From Rhizaria sp. SCN 62-66 (taxonomy: Eukaryota > Rhizaria, unplaced): 58,705 nucleotides of DNA. Positions within the stretch are counted from its first letter, which is position 1. Each line of letters starts with the position of its first letter. Shown piece after piece: positions 41,940 through 53,282 of this stretch. Both the position numbers and the translations under genes were made by a program. The notes below the pieces were generated by a model that saw only the letters and a program-made list of their open reading frames with translations, did no database searches and was not told where the DNA came from. Location: positions 1 to 58,705 of the forward strand of contig MEDY01000179.1 of the NCBI GenBank assembly GCA_001724265.1, given 5' to 3'.

Positions 41940-43153
41940 GACCTGTGCGGACACACTTGCGGCTGCACAGCACGCGGTATACTCTGATCGCTAGAGTTGA
42001 CGTGTGACAAGTGCGTGTAAAAACGCGTGTTAAGGGTTACTTGCCGAGGGTTAATTGTAAGAGAGGTGATTATACGGTGGCAGATAGAAGAATGTGAGTT
42101 GGGAGGTGAGCTCGAAATAGCGTCCGCCAGATTGTCAACTAAGTCAGATATTTCACTACAATACATGCGACTTAGAGTATAATAATTTAGGAGTATAACA
42201 AAATGTTCGCGTTAGTACTATTAACGGCAAATATAACGACTGAGAACGGATTATAGTGACGCTATCAGTGGGTTTACAGTGCTTTCGAGAGCGCCATGAT
42301 GCTCGGATTGTTTACGGATTTGGCGCATCGAACAAGGCAAAACGTCATAGAACACATGCATAACGTCTGTCTGTAGATAAACAAAGTGTAGTTACAGCTA
42401 TGCCCGCTCGTTTAAATGAAGAATCTAAGTTATAGTAGACCTTAACCCTGGTCTATGACAAGAAATAGTATCAAAATCGTTTGCCGACGGCTGAAACGGT
42501 CCTAGCTAGACCAGTCGGTGGAGGCCTTCCTCTAAAAATACACAAAACCGATTTTTGTTCGACAGTAAGACGTCGTAAGCGCGCGTCATTTTGGTGGCCA
42601 GGGGTATTGTTGAGTTTTTTAGTATTTTTCTTTTTTTTATTGCGCCACGCTGTGTCTGTTTTGCCCCGCACGCGCCTCCTGTAAGGACCGACGCACCCCA
42701 TCTCTCTTCCACTGCTGGCCCGCGTCCCACTCGCTCGCTGCAGCCGAAATAAGCAGATATAACTGGCTGACAAAGACCCCAGTTTTATTTCTGCCTTTTA
42801 CATCTGGTGTGCTTGCTATAACCATTAGGGAAGTTGTATGATCGAGGTCTCGCTTGTCTTTTCACTCACCCACTCACCCCCTTCTTGTGTCGCTCTTCTC
42901 TCTCGCCCGCCGCTCTCTCCTACATGGCATCTGACGCAGCCGACCGCTTTCCCGCACAGCGCGCACTGGCCCGCGCTCCCCTTGTCCTGACCCGTCCCAG
43001 CGCTGGCTCCCTCCAGGAGTGCCAGTCCCTGCCGGCGCCGACCCGCTGCCGCTGCCGCTGCCGCCGTCAGTGCCGCGTGCGCTGCGCTGTGCCGTGCCAG
43101 TCCTTCCTTCCCTGCTCTCCTGAGCCTCGTCTCGCTGCGGACCCTTGCGCCCG
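41940..43153. promoter_or_regulatory. Divergent intergenic region of MLH1 and the cytochrome b5 fusion gene
   Basis: This 1.2-kb stretch separates two divergent start codons. It is AT-rich from about 42,000 to 42,640 and becomes C/T-rich towards the plus-strand gene. Frames open across 42834-43123 show no conserved content, and an in-frame TGA at 43121 separates them from the downstream start. No RNA gene was identified with confidence. Confidence 0.45.
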
Positions 43154-44085
43154 ATGCCGCGCGGCCGCAGCAACAACAACAGCAGCAACAGCAATCACAA
43201 CAAGGCTGCTGCTGTGAAGCCTACTAAGCCCGCTGCCGCGAGCAGCAGCAACAGCAACAGCAACAGCAGCAGTAGCTGCACGGATTACAAGGCCAACGAC
43301 CGCGGCATGCCCGACTCGGCCGCGCTAACAGGCGCTAGCGTCGCCGCCGCCGCGAGCGTCATCGTCGCCAATGACAGCGCCCCCGCCGTCCCCCATAGTA
43401 ACTCCAGTAACACCGAACAGAGTCACACCGAGCCCGCTCCCGCTCCTGCTCCTGCTGCCACGACGACGACGCCGGTGCCCGCCGTTGCGCCTGCTGGGTT
43501 TTTCCCCCTATGGCCGCTCGACGACGACACGGTCACGCTCCCGCTGCTGCCCTCTCTGCTCCCGCTGCCGCCGCCCACCGCGACTGCGCCAGCCGCGACT
43601 GCGGCTGACTCTGTGGACGCGAGCGCCGCGGCCAACAGCAGTGCGAGGGCCGCTGCGGGCAGTCGCTACTGCTACACACCGGGCGCTGGCGACAACGCGG
43701 GCGGAAACGCCAGCGCTGTCAACGCCTGCCCTGTGAACGCCGGTGCTGCGAAAGCAAGCTGCAGCTCTGAGGCCAATGACCCAAGCCTCCGCTCCCGTTC
43801 CAATTCGGCCTCGGCTGCTGCGGCCGCGACAGGGACGACCCCCGCCGCCACGGCCGCCGCGATGGCCCTGGGCAGCGCCACGCCGCAACACCTGCCGCAG
43901 TCGCGCTCGCTGTCGCTGTCTCAGTCGTTGTCGCAGGCACAGTCTATGGTTCAGTCGGTGTTGCAGTCGCCGTCGCCGTCGATGTCGCAGTCGCCACAGG
44001 AGCAGCTGCAACTGCTTGAGCAGCAGCTGCAGCAGCAGCAACAGCAGCAGCTGCTGCTGCACCAGCAGATCGCAATGCTCCAGCT

Positions 44086-44124
<39 letters not shown>

Positions 44125-44992
44125 ACAACAGTCTTTCAGCGCAGGAGACGACGGCGCCAGCAATGGCAACGGCAGCGGCAGCGGGAGAGTGACTCTGCCG
44201 CAGCCGCTGCCGCTGCCGCAACCCCAGACTCAGCCCCAGTCGGCTCCGTCCCCGTCTCAGCCGGAGACGTACTCGCAGCAGCAGCAACGGCTGTTCATGC
44301 TCGCCAGCCCCGGCGCGCCCCGCTGCTCCGGCGGCTTGAGCAGCGACGGCGCTCGTGCCAGCGCCGGCGCCGGCGCCAGTGGGACACCTCCCAGTGAGAG
44401 CGCCTCCGCGACGAGTGCGACTACGCCTGCAGCCGTGGCCGGGGCGGTTGTGCCCGCGAACGGCGCGGACTCGGTCTCTGTGGCGCAGCTGCTGCTCCTG
44501 CTGCAGCACCAGCAGCTGCAGATCCTTGCCATGCAACAGCAACAACAACAACAACAACAACAACAGCAGCAGCAACAACAGCAGCTGTACAACAACGCCG
44601 CCAACCTTGCCACATTCACCCTCGCCGGCCCCGGCCCCGGGCCCGGCGCCGGCGCAGTCTCCGTCCCCGTCGCAGCGGCGGCTGGCGGCACGCTCTCGCT
44701 GCCGGCCACGCCGCTGCTGCTGCCGCGGTCCCCGGCCTTCGCGCCGGCCTTCGCGCCGGCCTTCGCGCCCGGCTCCGCCTCGGTCCCCGCCGTTGCACTT
44801 GCAGTCCCCGGTGCGATCCCCGGCGCAGTCCCGGTCGCGGGGGGCGACACGGTCTCGGTGGCGGCGTCGGTGGACGTGGCCGACGCCTCGGTCTCGGCCG
44901 CGCTGGCCTCGGCGGCGGTCGCGGCGGCGTCCGCGGGCGTGCCGGTCACTGTCACGCTGCCGATCACCATCTCGCCCGTCGCACCTGTCGCC

Positions 44993-45023
<31 letters not shown>

Positions 45024-45866
45024 GCAACAGCAACAGCAATAATGGCGGCTCGAACGGCGTTACTGGCGGCTACAATGGTCGCGGCAGCATGAGCAGCTGC
45101 TGCAGTCTCGGCAGCGCGCGCGCCAGCCTCAGCGCAGGCGCCAACGACGCAGCTGCTTTTGTGCCCAACAACAACAACAACAACACCAACAACGGGATCA
45201 ACAGCAGCAACAGCACTGACAACACCGCTGCGACGGCGACGCCCGTGAGTGCGGCGGCGGCTGCGGCGCCGACGCCCGGCAGCGCGAGCGCGATCGTGAG
45301 CGCGGGCGCCGGCATCACCGTCTCCGACATGGGCGCGGCGCTGTCCAGCGCGGCCGCCGCCGCCGTCTCGGGGCCCGTGGGACCGCAGGGCGCGGTCGAC
45401 GCCGCGGGCTTGTGGGTCGGGCTCAACCCGCCCCCCGAGCACCGCAGCGCGAACCCGGCCAAGGTACGGCCTGTTCTCCGAACAAGAAGATGATATTGTG
45501 GTTAATTTAATTTACCTTATGCGTATGTATGAATTTTATTTATTCTTTTCCATATCTCACCCATAACGTTCTTATATCTCTCATCAATACTTATCATGCC
45601 CCGGCCCACAGAATGTCTTCACGACGGCCGAGATCGCGCGGCACAACCACCCCGACGACTGCTGGTTGCACGCGCACGGGCGCGTCTACGATGTTACGGC
45701 CTACCTGCCGTACCACCCCGCGGGCGCGCGCACGATCGCGCGCTTCGCGGGCACCGACGCGGCCGTGCACTTCGACTTCCACCCTAAGTCGGCGCGCTCG
45801 GTCTGGGCGCAGTGCGAGATCGGCCGCGTGCAGGGCGCCGAGTGCACCGGCTGCGTTGTGATGTGA
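43154..45866 (+). CDS. PolyQ/polyN protein with C-terminal cytochrome b5-like domain
   Basis: Exons 43154-45463 and 45612-45866 join in phase 0 (donor GTACGG, acceptor CCCACAG) to give 854 residues and TGA. The ATG at 43154 is the first in frame after a TGA at 43121. Residues 1 to about 750 are almost entirely Asn, Ser, Ala, Pro and Gln tracts, including three long Gln runs (44015-44130 and 44535-44585) and Asn runs (44992-45040, 45163-45200). The second exon is a cytochrome b5 heme-binding domain: FTTAEIARHNHPDDCWL, RVYDVTAYLPYHPAG and AAVHFDFHPKS. The heme ligands would be H805 and H827; HPGG is altered to HPAG. There is no membrane anchor; it ends GCVVM, so the Cys might be prenylated or otherwise lipidated. 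Direct electron-transfer partners are unknown. Confidence 0.85.
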
Positions 45867-46817
45867 GCGCTGCGATGAGCGACGCCGGGGTGCTTCGTAA
45901 TGACGCACACTGTGCGTTGGGTCAAGAGAAGCAAGAATATGAGTACTGTTTGTATGGCATGGTGAGAACATAACATGCCTTACGACTCATACTCTTCAGA
46001 TTTACGACTGGCACGAAGTAAGTCCGATGTACAGCGCTTAGATATGACTGTGCGCACACGCGTCATAGCAGTCGTTGTTGCAGGCTCACTTCCAGCTCGT
46101 CGCAGCTCCATTGCTTTGTCGTTTTCGTTGTTGTGCTTTCATTGTTTAAACCAGTTGTGTACGTCCTTAAAATAAGAACCACTGCAATAGTTATAGTCAT
46201 TTGTACAGTGCTGTGCATTTTCAGAAGTCAGTCTGTCCTATTTTAAGTTTTTTTTGTATCGTTTCATTTTCCTTTCTTATTTAACGCTGTGACAGCATTG
46301 TCTGCTTGACAGCATTGTCCGTTTCATGAGTGTCGCTCACTGCGCGACTATTGCGTAGAGTATCATATCACGAAACGTAATCTCATTATATTGAAATGTT
46401 ATGATAAGTAAATAGAGTTACAATTTGATAAAAGTGTGTTTTATTGTTATATTTGTTGAAATGCTTGAGCGAATGCACGATTTTTGGAAATAAAATGAAC
46501 TGTGTAACTGAGTCTGTGCGCGCCCGAACAGCGTAATGGGTCATCCCCTCTCCCTCTCGTCTTGGCGCAGTGTGTGCGTGTGTGTGCGTGAGCTTGGAGT
46601 GCATGCTGTGTGTCGTGTGTGCATGGTGCACTCAAGTGTGTCGGTCTGCGCACTCGTGAGTGAGCATCCGTGTGTTCGCGAGTCTGTGCAATGACCTTGC
46701 AGAAGCATGAGCAGCAGCGTCAGACACGCGAGCACTGGCACTGTCGCGCCTAAGAGAGCATCTGTAGCCAGCATACAGCCTGACTGGCCGTAAGTTGTGT
46801 TGCTGTCGCGAGCAAAC
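45867..46817. other. Convergent intergenic region
   Basis: About 950 bases of AT-rich DNA lie between two convergent stop codons. A short direct repeat (GACAGCATTGTC twice, at about 46,292-46,320) is visible. A TTTTATT near 46438 may be the poly(A) signal of the minus-strand gene. No gene recognised. Confidence 0.5.
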
Positions 46818-47666
46818 TTAGAGCTCCTCAGCATCGGCCTCGACCTCGGCCTCGACCTCGGCCTCGGCCTCAAGGTCGAGCTCAGCGTCAGCCTCAGCCT
46901 CAGCGTCGGCCTCGGCGTCGGCCTCGGCGTCAGCGTCAAGGTAGAGCTCGGCGTCGAGCTCAGAGTCAAGCTCAGCGTCGGCCTCAGCCTCAGCCTCAGT
47001 CTCGAGGAAGGACGCCTCGGCCTCAGCCTCAGTCTCCGCCTCAGCCTCGGCGTCGGCCTCGGTCTCCTGCTCAGATTCCTGCGTGGCCTCGGTCTCGGTC
47101 TCGGCCTCAGCGTCGGCCTCGCCTTCCTCCTCTTGTTCCTGCTCGCCCTCCTCCTCAGCCTCAGCGTCGGCGTCGGCGTCGGCGTCGGCGTCAGCGTCGG
47201 CGTCGGACTCGACGAAGGTGACGGCAGTGGACTTGGAGGTGGGCGCCGACGCGGTGCCGGGCGAGACCTGGCCGTTGGCGCCGACGGACGGCAGCTGCTC
47301 CTCGGTCAGGATGCCGCCGTACATGCAGTCCTTGGCGTTGGTGTTATAGACCTGGGCGCACTCCATCGGCATCGGCAGGATGGCAGGGCCCTTGGCCTTG
47401 GGGGGGAAGACGCACTTGGTCATGTAGTGCAGCATCACATTGTGGCAGTAGGGCGTCAGCTGCATCAGCGGGGACGTCTCGGCGGCGGCCTCAGACGTGG
47501 ACAGAAGCTCCAGAAACGACGGGTTCTCCGCGAGCCACTGCTGCGAGTGGGCGAGCGCGTCGGTGAGCTCTTGGTGGAGCTGGGCATCGACCTCCGTCGC
47601 GCGCACCTGGGCGGCCAGCGCGAGCGCGGCCAACACTAAAAACGTCACAAAGCTCTGAAAGCGCAT
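46818..47666 (-). CDS. Secreted protein with four-Cys N-terminal domain and acidic Ala-Glu-Asp repeat tail
   Basis: The single-exon frame gives 282 residues and TAA. The start at 47666 is chosen because it begins a clean signal peptide (MRFQSFVTFLVLAALALAAQVRA); the frame opens 12 codons earlier. The mature N-terminal part of about 120 residues contains four cysteines (PYCHN, TKCVF, MECAQ, KDCMY), which could form two disulphides. From about residue 165 to the end it consists of Glu, Asp and Ala in short (D/E)A units, with a few SFLETE-like breaks, so it is strongly acidic. Similar tails bind cations or basic surfaces in other proteins, but the role here is unknown and no homologous family was recognised. 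Confidence 0.8.
   Translation of the reverse strand: MRFQSFVTFLVLAALALAAQVRATEVDAQLHQELTDALAHSQQWLAENPSFLELLSTSEAAAETSPLMQLTPYCHNVMLHYMTKCVFPPKAKGPAILPMPMECAQVYNTNAKDCMYGGILTEEQLPSVGANGQVSPGTASAPTSKSTAVTFVESDADADADADADADAEAEEEGEQEQEEEGEADAEAETETEATQESEQETEADAEAEAETEAEAEASFLETEAEAEADAELDSELDAELYLDADAEADAEADAEAEADAELDLEAEAEVEAEVEADAEEL
46822..47215 (-). repeat. Imperfect GCCTCG/GCCTCA tandem repeat encoding (A-E/D)n
   Basis: The plus strand shows dozens of GCCTCG, GCCTCA and GCGTCG units. On the coding strand they give alternating Ala and Glu/Asp in the tail of the secreted protein. Unit-to-unit variation at third positions suggests an old expansion under amino-acid selection. Confidence 0.8.
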
Positions 47667-48292
47667 TGGATACTCTACCTCAGCGAGATAGAACGTCGGC
47701 AACGGTGACGAAACAGAAAATCCTCACCACTTTTACTCCTCGTCAAAGGAGCAACGATTGGACTCAAACCAAAATCACTTCCTTTTTTCGGTCCAGCCAG
47801 GTCAGCCACCAGCGAACGATTTCGATTCAGAAGTGCATGCTCACTTTGAAAGGCGTGTGTGCATTCTATTTTCCGTCTGTGCATTTAATTTCACTCTATG
47901 GTGTTGGAAGTGCTATTTTATAAATGGATATATTGGTAGATTTATAACAGTGTATGGTTGACCACCTCCCTCACTGGGTCTTCGAGCGCCCACTTTTGCA
48001 CTTGCCCGACCTCACATCGACTCACTCTTGTTCGTGTCCTCTGCTCCTGTCCTCCTTCGTTCCTTATAGCACACTTACCAGCTCACTTAGGCGTGCGATA
48101 CGTCGCTGTAATAGTCACTAGAGCGGGCGAACGCCTCTGTAACTCCTCCTGCATCCGCCAGCGTCAGTTGCATTAAGACCCTACCGGCTGACAGCTCGCG
48201 AGAGCACTCGCACTCAACACAACACAGCGCAGCGCAGCTCAGCGCATTTTGGCAAGGTACCAGCAGCCGTTGCTTTTACCCCCGCTCCCGCC
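47667..48292. promoter_or_regulatory. Divergent 5' region of the acidic secreted protein and SEC6
   Basis: These 626 bases lie between divergent starts. The right half is C/T-rich leader-like sequence before the SEC6 ATG. No conserved coding sequence or RNA gene was seen. Confidence 0.4.
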
Positions 48293-51200
48293 ATGTCGTA
48301 CGACGAAGGGGAGGGCTTCCCCACCCTCGACGACATCCGCGCGTACGTCCTTGAACTATGCAACACAAAGATTCGCATTTTCTTGTTGCTACACACATAT
48401 TTGGCGCTAACTCAGCGAGACAACTACCCTTAGACTTATCTCTTAATTCGACAAAACCTCACCTAATATTATTTACTTGTATGCCAATTATTTTTCCGTA
48501 TCGCGTATATCCCTCTCGAATTCTCTCTTGGCACCCGCAGCGACGCGATCGAGTTCATCTCGCAGCAGTTCACGACGCCCGAGAGCCTGTGGGCCGTGGG
48601 CTCGGTGCGCCGCTCGTGCGAGCGCCGCCGCGACCAGCTCGCCGCGCTGTTGCGCTCCGCCGTGCGCTCGCACTCCGAGGAGGTGCGCCTGGGCATTGAG
48701 ACCGTCCAGCGCGCCCGCGCCTCGCTTCAGGTACGGACTGAGGGTCGCCTATGATGTCGTTTCGTTTCAAAACAACCCCATCGCATGTTCTCGATAACTC
48801 GCTAATATCTCTTGATATATCACTTCGAACTCACAATACCTCATTTCTCGTTTGTTGTTTGTTGTTTGTTGACTGACTGTGACTGTGTCCCCAGGCGCTG
48901 CGCGGGCAATTCAGCCGCATCGACTCGCTGGCCGCGCGCGCCTCGGCCCTGGTCGGCGTCGGCGCGGCGCCCGGCGCGCAGGCCGTCTCGGTGGCGCACG
49001 ACAACCTGGACGCGTCGACCCGCATGCTCGCGGACATCAAGTCGCTGCGCACCACGGCCGCGGAGCTGCTCGCGCTGCTCGATGACGACGACCACGCAGT
49101 CAAGTTCGTCTACAAGAAGTGCCGCGGGCTCCTCGCGCTGCGCGAGCGCGCGGGCGCGGGCGCGCTGGCCGCCGCGGGCGGCCCGGGCGGTGGCGGCGGC
49201 GGCACCGTCGCGGTCACGTCGTCGCTAACGGCGTCCCTCGACGCGACCTTCTTCGTCGTCTACGAGGTCGTGGCGGAGCTGGAGAACCGGCTGTGGGAGA
49301 ACCTGCGCGACGGGCCGATGCTGGCCGACTCGGAGCCTGCGGTGCTGGTGCGCACCGCGGAAGTCATCGAGATGGACGACCGCTCCGCCACGCCGCTCTT
49401 CATGCCCGGTACGGACAGACGCCTATCACTGCATATACGCGCTTCTTATTTCAATGCGTTTGAACTAAAATTTTGTGAAAATTGTGTATAAAATTTCTTG
49501 ACTAGTAAATTTTTATTGAGTGAACTGTCCGTAATTTCTGTTTGTTTATGTTTATGTTAATCGAAATCTATACTCATTTGCGGCAACTTTTCGTCTTTTG
49601 TCCCCCTGTTTTGCTTTCCTTTCTCCCCGACCCAGGCCACGGCAAAGCCACGGCTGAGGTGTACCAGGCCGCGCACGCGGAGCGCATGCGCCAGGCCGCC
49701 GCCGCCGCCGCCGCCGCCGCCGCTGAGCGCGCCGCCAACTCCTCCTACGGCAAGTCCGGCGGCGGCAGCGGCGGCGGCTACAACTACAGCGCGGGCAGCG
49801 GCTTTGCGCGGCCGCAGCAGGTGCGCGCCTTCGCGTCGATGCGCGAGCGGTGTCTGTACGCGATCGAGATGGCGGTCGCGGCACAGTACCGGCCGCTGAC
49901 GCTGACGCTCGAGGCGCGTGCGGCCGAGAAGGCCGAGGCGGAGGCCCGCGTGCGCGCGCGCAAAGAGGCCGCCGAGCGGCGCGCTCGCGAGGACGCCGAG
50001 GCCGAGGCGCGCCGCGTCAAGGAGGAGGAGGAGGCGCGCGTGCGGCGCGCCGAGGAGGAGAAGGTGGCGGCGCGGCGCGCGCGCGAGGAGGTGGCGGAGC
50101 GGCAGCGCGCGGCCAAGCGGCGCAACAAGGAGCGCGCGCGGCAGGAGCGGGCGGCCGAGCGCGAGCGCAAGCGGGCCTAGAAGGAGCGCAAGCGCGCCGC
50201 CAAGCTGGCCAAGAAGAGCCGCGCCGGCGCCGGGGCGCGGGGGCGCGCGCGCTGGGATGACGACGACGACGACGATGATGACGATGATGATGATGATGAC
50301 GACGACGACGACGAGGAAGACGAGGACGACGAGACTGAGACTGAGTCCGAGACCGAGTCTAAGTCCGAGCTCACGCCCACTGACGAGGACGACGACGAGG
50401 ATGACGACGACGGCAACAACGGTTTCGGCAAGGGCAAGGCCAAGACCATGGCTGGTGCCAAGAAGAAGAGTCCTTGGGGCGACGACAGCGACGATGACGA
50501 CGACGATGGCACCAAGGACGACGACGCTGACGGCAGTGCCAGCGGCGGCGGCGGCGGCGGCTGGGGTGCCAAGAAGGGCGGCGCCAAGGGCGGCGCCAAG
50601 GCGAACCCCTGGGGCAAGAAGAAGGGCCAGGACGCCGTGGTGAACTCCGACGATGAGGACGCCAACGGCAGCGGCAGCGCGCGCGGCCACAGCGACGACG
50701 ACGATGACGACAATGACGGCAGCGACAGAGACGCGGGCAAAGCGGCGGGCGGCTTCGGCAAAGGCAAAGGCGGCTTTGGCAAAGGCAAGGCCAAGGCCAA
50801 GAAGGGCAGCGACGACGACGATGACGACGACAAGAGCGGGGGCGACGACGAGGGCGGCGGCTTCGGCGGCTTCGGCAAGAAGGGCGGCGCCAAGAAGAAG
50901 GCCAAGGGCAGCGACGACGACGGCGACGGCAGCGACAGCGCCAAGGGCGAGGGCAGCGCCGGTGGTAGTGACAGCGACGGCGACGGCGACAACGCCTTCA
51001 CCAAGAAGGGCGCCAAGGGGGGCAAGGCAGCGGGCGCCAAGAAGGACGACTCGGACGCGGACGAGCGCCGCGAGCGCGCCGTGACGCGCGCGCTCGAGGC
51101 CAAGCGCGAGGCCGAGGCGCGTAAGGACCCGATCGTGAAGCTGCTCGAGGAGGTCTCAGTCGTGCTGGAGGACCTCACGCTGGTCGAGAACAAGATGGCG

Positions 51201-53282
51201 CGGTGCTTCCCGCCCGAGTACGAGCTGCCGGCGCACTATGCACGGCTGCACCGCAAGTGGGTGCGCACAGTCGCCATGGTGCATTTCGCGGACCCCAGCA
51301 CGCTCAACAAGGCCAACTCGCTCGAGTGCGTCAAGTTCCTCGAGAAGATGCTCACCGTCACGCGCACCATGGGCGGCGGCCGCGGCGGCAGCGCGGGTGG
51401 CGGCGGCGCCAGCAGCGGGCAGGCGGCGGCAGAGGCGGCGGACGAGGAGTTTTTCGACTCGCTGATGATGCAGGTACTGGAGGTGTATGTGGACCACGCG
51501 CGCGGCACCATCACGTCGCTGGTGACCAACATCCTCGCGCGCCAGGAGGAGGCCAAGGTGCTCGAGGATCACGAAGGCCGCTGCATCACCACCATCCCGC
51601 AGGACCTCTTCACCGTCATGCTGCAGCAGACGGACCTCAACAAGCGCGTCGGGCTGCGCGGCCGCGCTATGTTCCGCTTTGGCACGCTCTTCGTCGACTT
51701 GCTCACCGGCTTCCAGAACACCACCACGACCTTCTGCAACAGCGCGGCACGCCGGCCGGGCGCTGAGGGCGTGCATTTCGGCGCGCGCCTGCTGCCTAAG
51801 CAGCTCAAGGACTTCATCGCCATGGTCAACGACTGCGGCGCACTGGCCGACTCGACCAAGCAGCTCGAGAGCACTGTACTCGCGCTCGTCGAGGACGTCG
51901 CCGGCGGCATGCGCCTCGCCAGCGGCCGCTCGCTCGCAGCCGCTGACGCAGGCTCCGGCGCGGCCGCGGACGGCGCCGGCGGCGCGGCGGGCGCGGGGGC
52001 GGGCAAGAAAGGTGCCACCGCTGCTGCCGGCAAGGGCGGCAAGCCTGACCCCAAGGCCAAGGGCGGCGCGGCGGGCGGCGACGGCAAGGGCGGAGCGAGC
52101 GCTGAGTCGCCGTTCGGCGCGGACGTGAGCCCCGACTCGCCGCTGCTGCTGTCGCACACGCTGCGGCGCTCCTTCGCGGCCTGCGCGGCCGAGTTCGCGA
52201 CGGTGGGGTCGGCCGCGCTGGACGTGGTGGCGATGCTCGCTGTACAGCGCCTGCTGCCGCTGGTCGAGCGCCTCTTCCTGCCCGAGGGCACCATCGCCTC
52301 GGGCGGGCCCGGCGCGGGCGCGGCCATGGCCAAGCTGTCGAACGAGCTGCACTCGCTGCTCGTCGAGATCGACGAGGGCCTCGAGGACGAGGCACGCGTC
52401 GACCTCATCGCGCGCACGCTCGTCGCCGCCGTCGTCGTGCGCTACGTCGCGCGGCTCGGCGAGGCTGCCGTCAAGGGCGGCGGCGTCACCGCGGGGCCTG
52501 CGCTCGCGGACACGATCACCAACGACGCGCAGACGCTGCAGAAGGCACTGGTGCAGTTCGATGACCTGCTGCCGCCCGCGCGCATCAAGGTGTACCTGGA
52601 CAAGCTCTTCGCGCTGCAGGACCTGCTCGAGGCCGACCACGGCTTCATCTCGCTGCACTTCTCCAAGATTTGCGCGGCCTTCCCCGCGCCCGGCGACGTC
52701 ACCACGGTCGTGTCCAACCTGCTCATGCTGCGCACCGACCTCAGCAAGAGTCAGCGCAAGGAGCTGCTCGGCGACCTCAAGCTCCAGATCGAGCTGGCGG
52801 CGCTCGATGCGGGCGCGCCGCCGCCGGCGCCCGCCGCGGCGCCCGCGGATGAGGACGACGACGGCGGGAGCGGCGACAACGACGACGGCTCGAACCGTTC
52901 CGACAACGGCAACGACTCCGCCTCGGGCTCCGACTCGGACCGGCCCAAGAAGGCCAAGGCCGACAAGGGTAAGGGTGGCGCCAAGGCCGCCGCCGCCGCC
53001 GCCGCCGCCGCTGCCACCGCTGCCGTGAACGTGTCTGAGGAGTTCGAGGCTGCGCAGCGCGTGTTGGTGCGGCTGGCGACCCTGCCGACAGCGCAGCTGC
53101 CCGCGGTACCCGGCGATGACGCGTCGCTGGGCATCTGGGGCCGTCTCAAGAACAAGCTCGGCAAGGGCAGCGGCAAGCCCACCGCGCCCGCCGACGGCGC
53201 CGCCGCGGCCACGCCCGCCAAGCCCGCCGCGCCGGCTAAGGACGACGAGCCCGCGGTGGACCTGGCCGACTTCCTCGACTAA
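48293..53282 (+). CDS. EXOC3: Exocyst complex subunit SEC6 (EXOC3), with in-frame TAG at codon 433
   Basis: Sec6 is a core subunit of the exocyst, which tethers secretory vesicles to the plasma membrane. Exons are 48293-48342, 48541-48730, 48895-49408 and 49636-53282, giving 1,467 codons and TAA; donors are GTACGT, GTACGG and GTACGG. The N-terminus is a coiled coil (SVRRSCERRRDQLAALL ... DIKSLRTTAAELLALLD). The segment RERCLYAIEMAVAAQYR fits the conserved helix before the charged region in other Sec6 proteins. The C-terminal rod starts near codon 750 (LLEEVSVVLEDLTLVENKMARCFPPEYE), clearly Sec6-like. Between them lies an insertion of about 300 residues: a Lys/Arg/Glu helix, a run of about 19 Asp, and GFGKGK/Ser-Asp repeats. 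A TAG at 50178-50180 interrupts ERKRA-TAG-KERKRA in the same frame on both sides. The human protein has about 750 residues. Confidence 0.92.
50178..50180 (+). other. In-frame TAG codon in SEC6, probable Gln
   Basis: The TAG lies in phase between GCC and AAG inside a continuous charged helix. The frame is open from the exon start at 49636 to this triplet and from it to 53282. Skipping it by a cryptic intron from a GTGCGC at 49821 to the CCTAG would keep phase, but it would remove the conserved RERCLYAIE helix, and the would-be intron is as GC-rich as coding DNA, unlike the AT-richer introns elsewhere. Confidence 0.8.

Noticed and set aside
42481-42580. A possible small nuclear RNA with an Sm-like ATTTTTG site
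   Set aside because: No U1, U2, U4 or U5 signature sequence surrounds it and no stable stem-loop flanks are obvious.
43508-45442. A 644-residue minus-strand open frame
   Set aside because: It is the shadow of the polyQ/polyN coding sequence; its composition is Arg, Gly, Ala and Leu from complement repeats, with no domain.
49821-50180. A cryptic intron that would remove the SEC6 TAG
   Set aside because: It keeps phase but removes a conserved helix, uses a GTGCGC donor, and has coding-like GC content instead of the AT-richer composition of the other introns.
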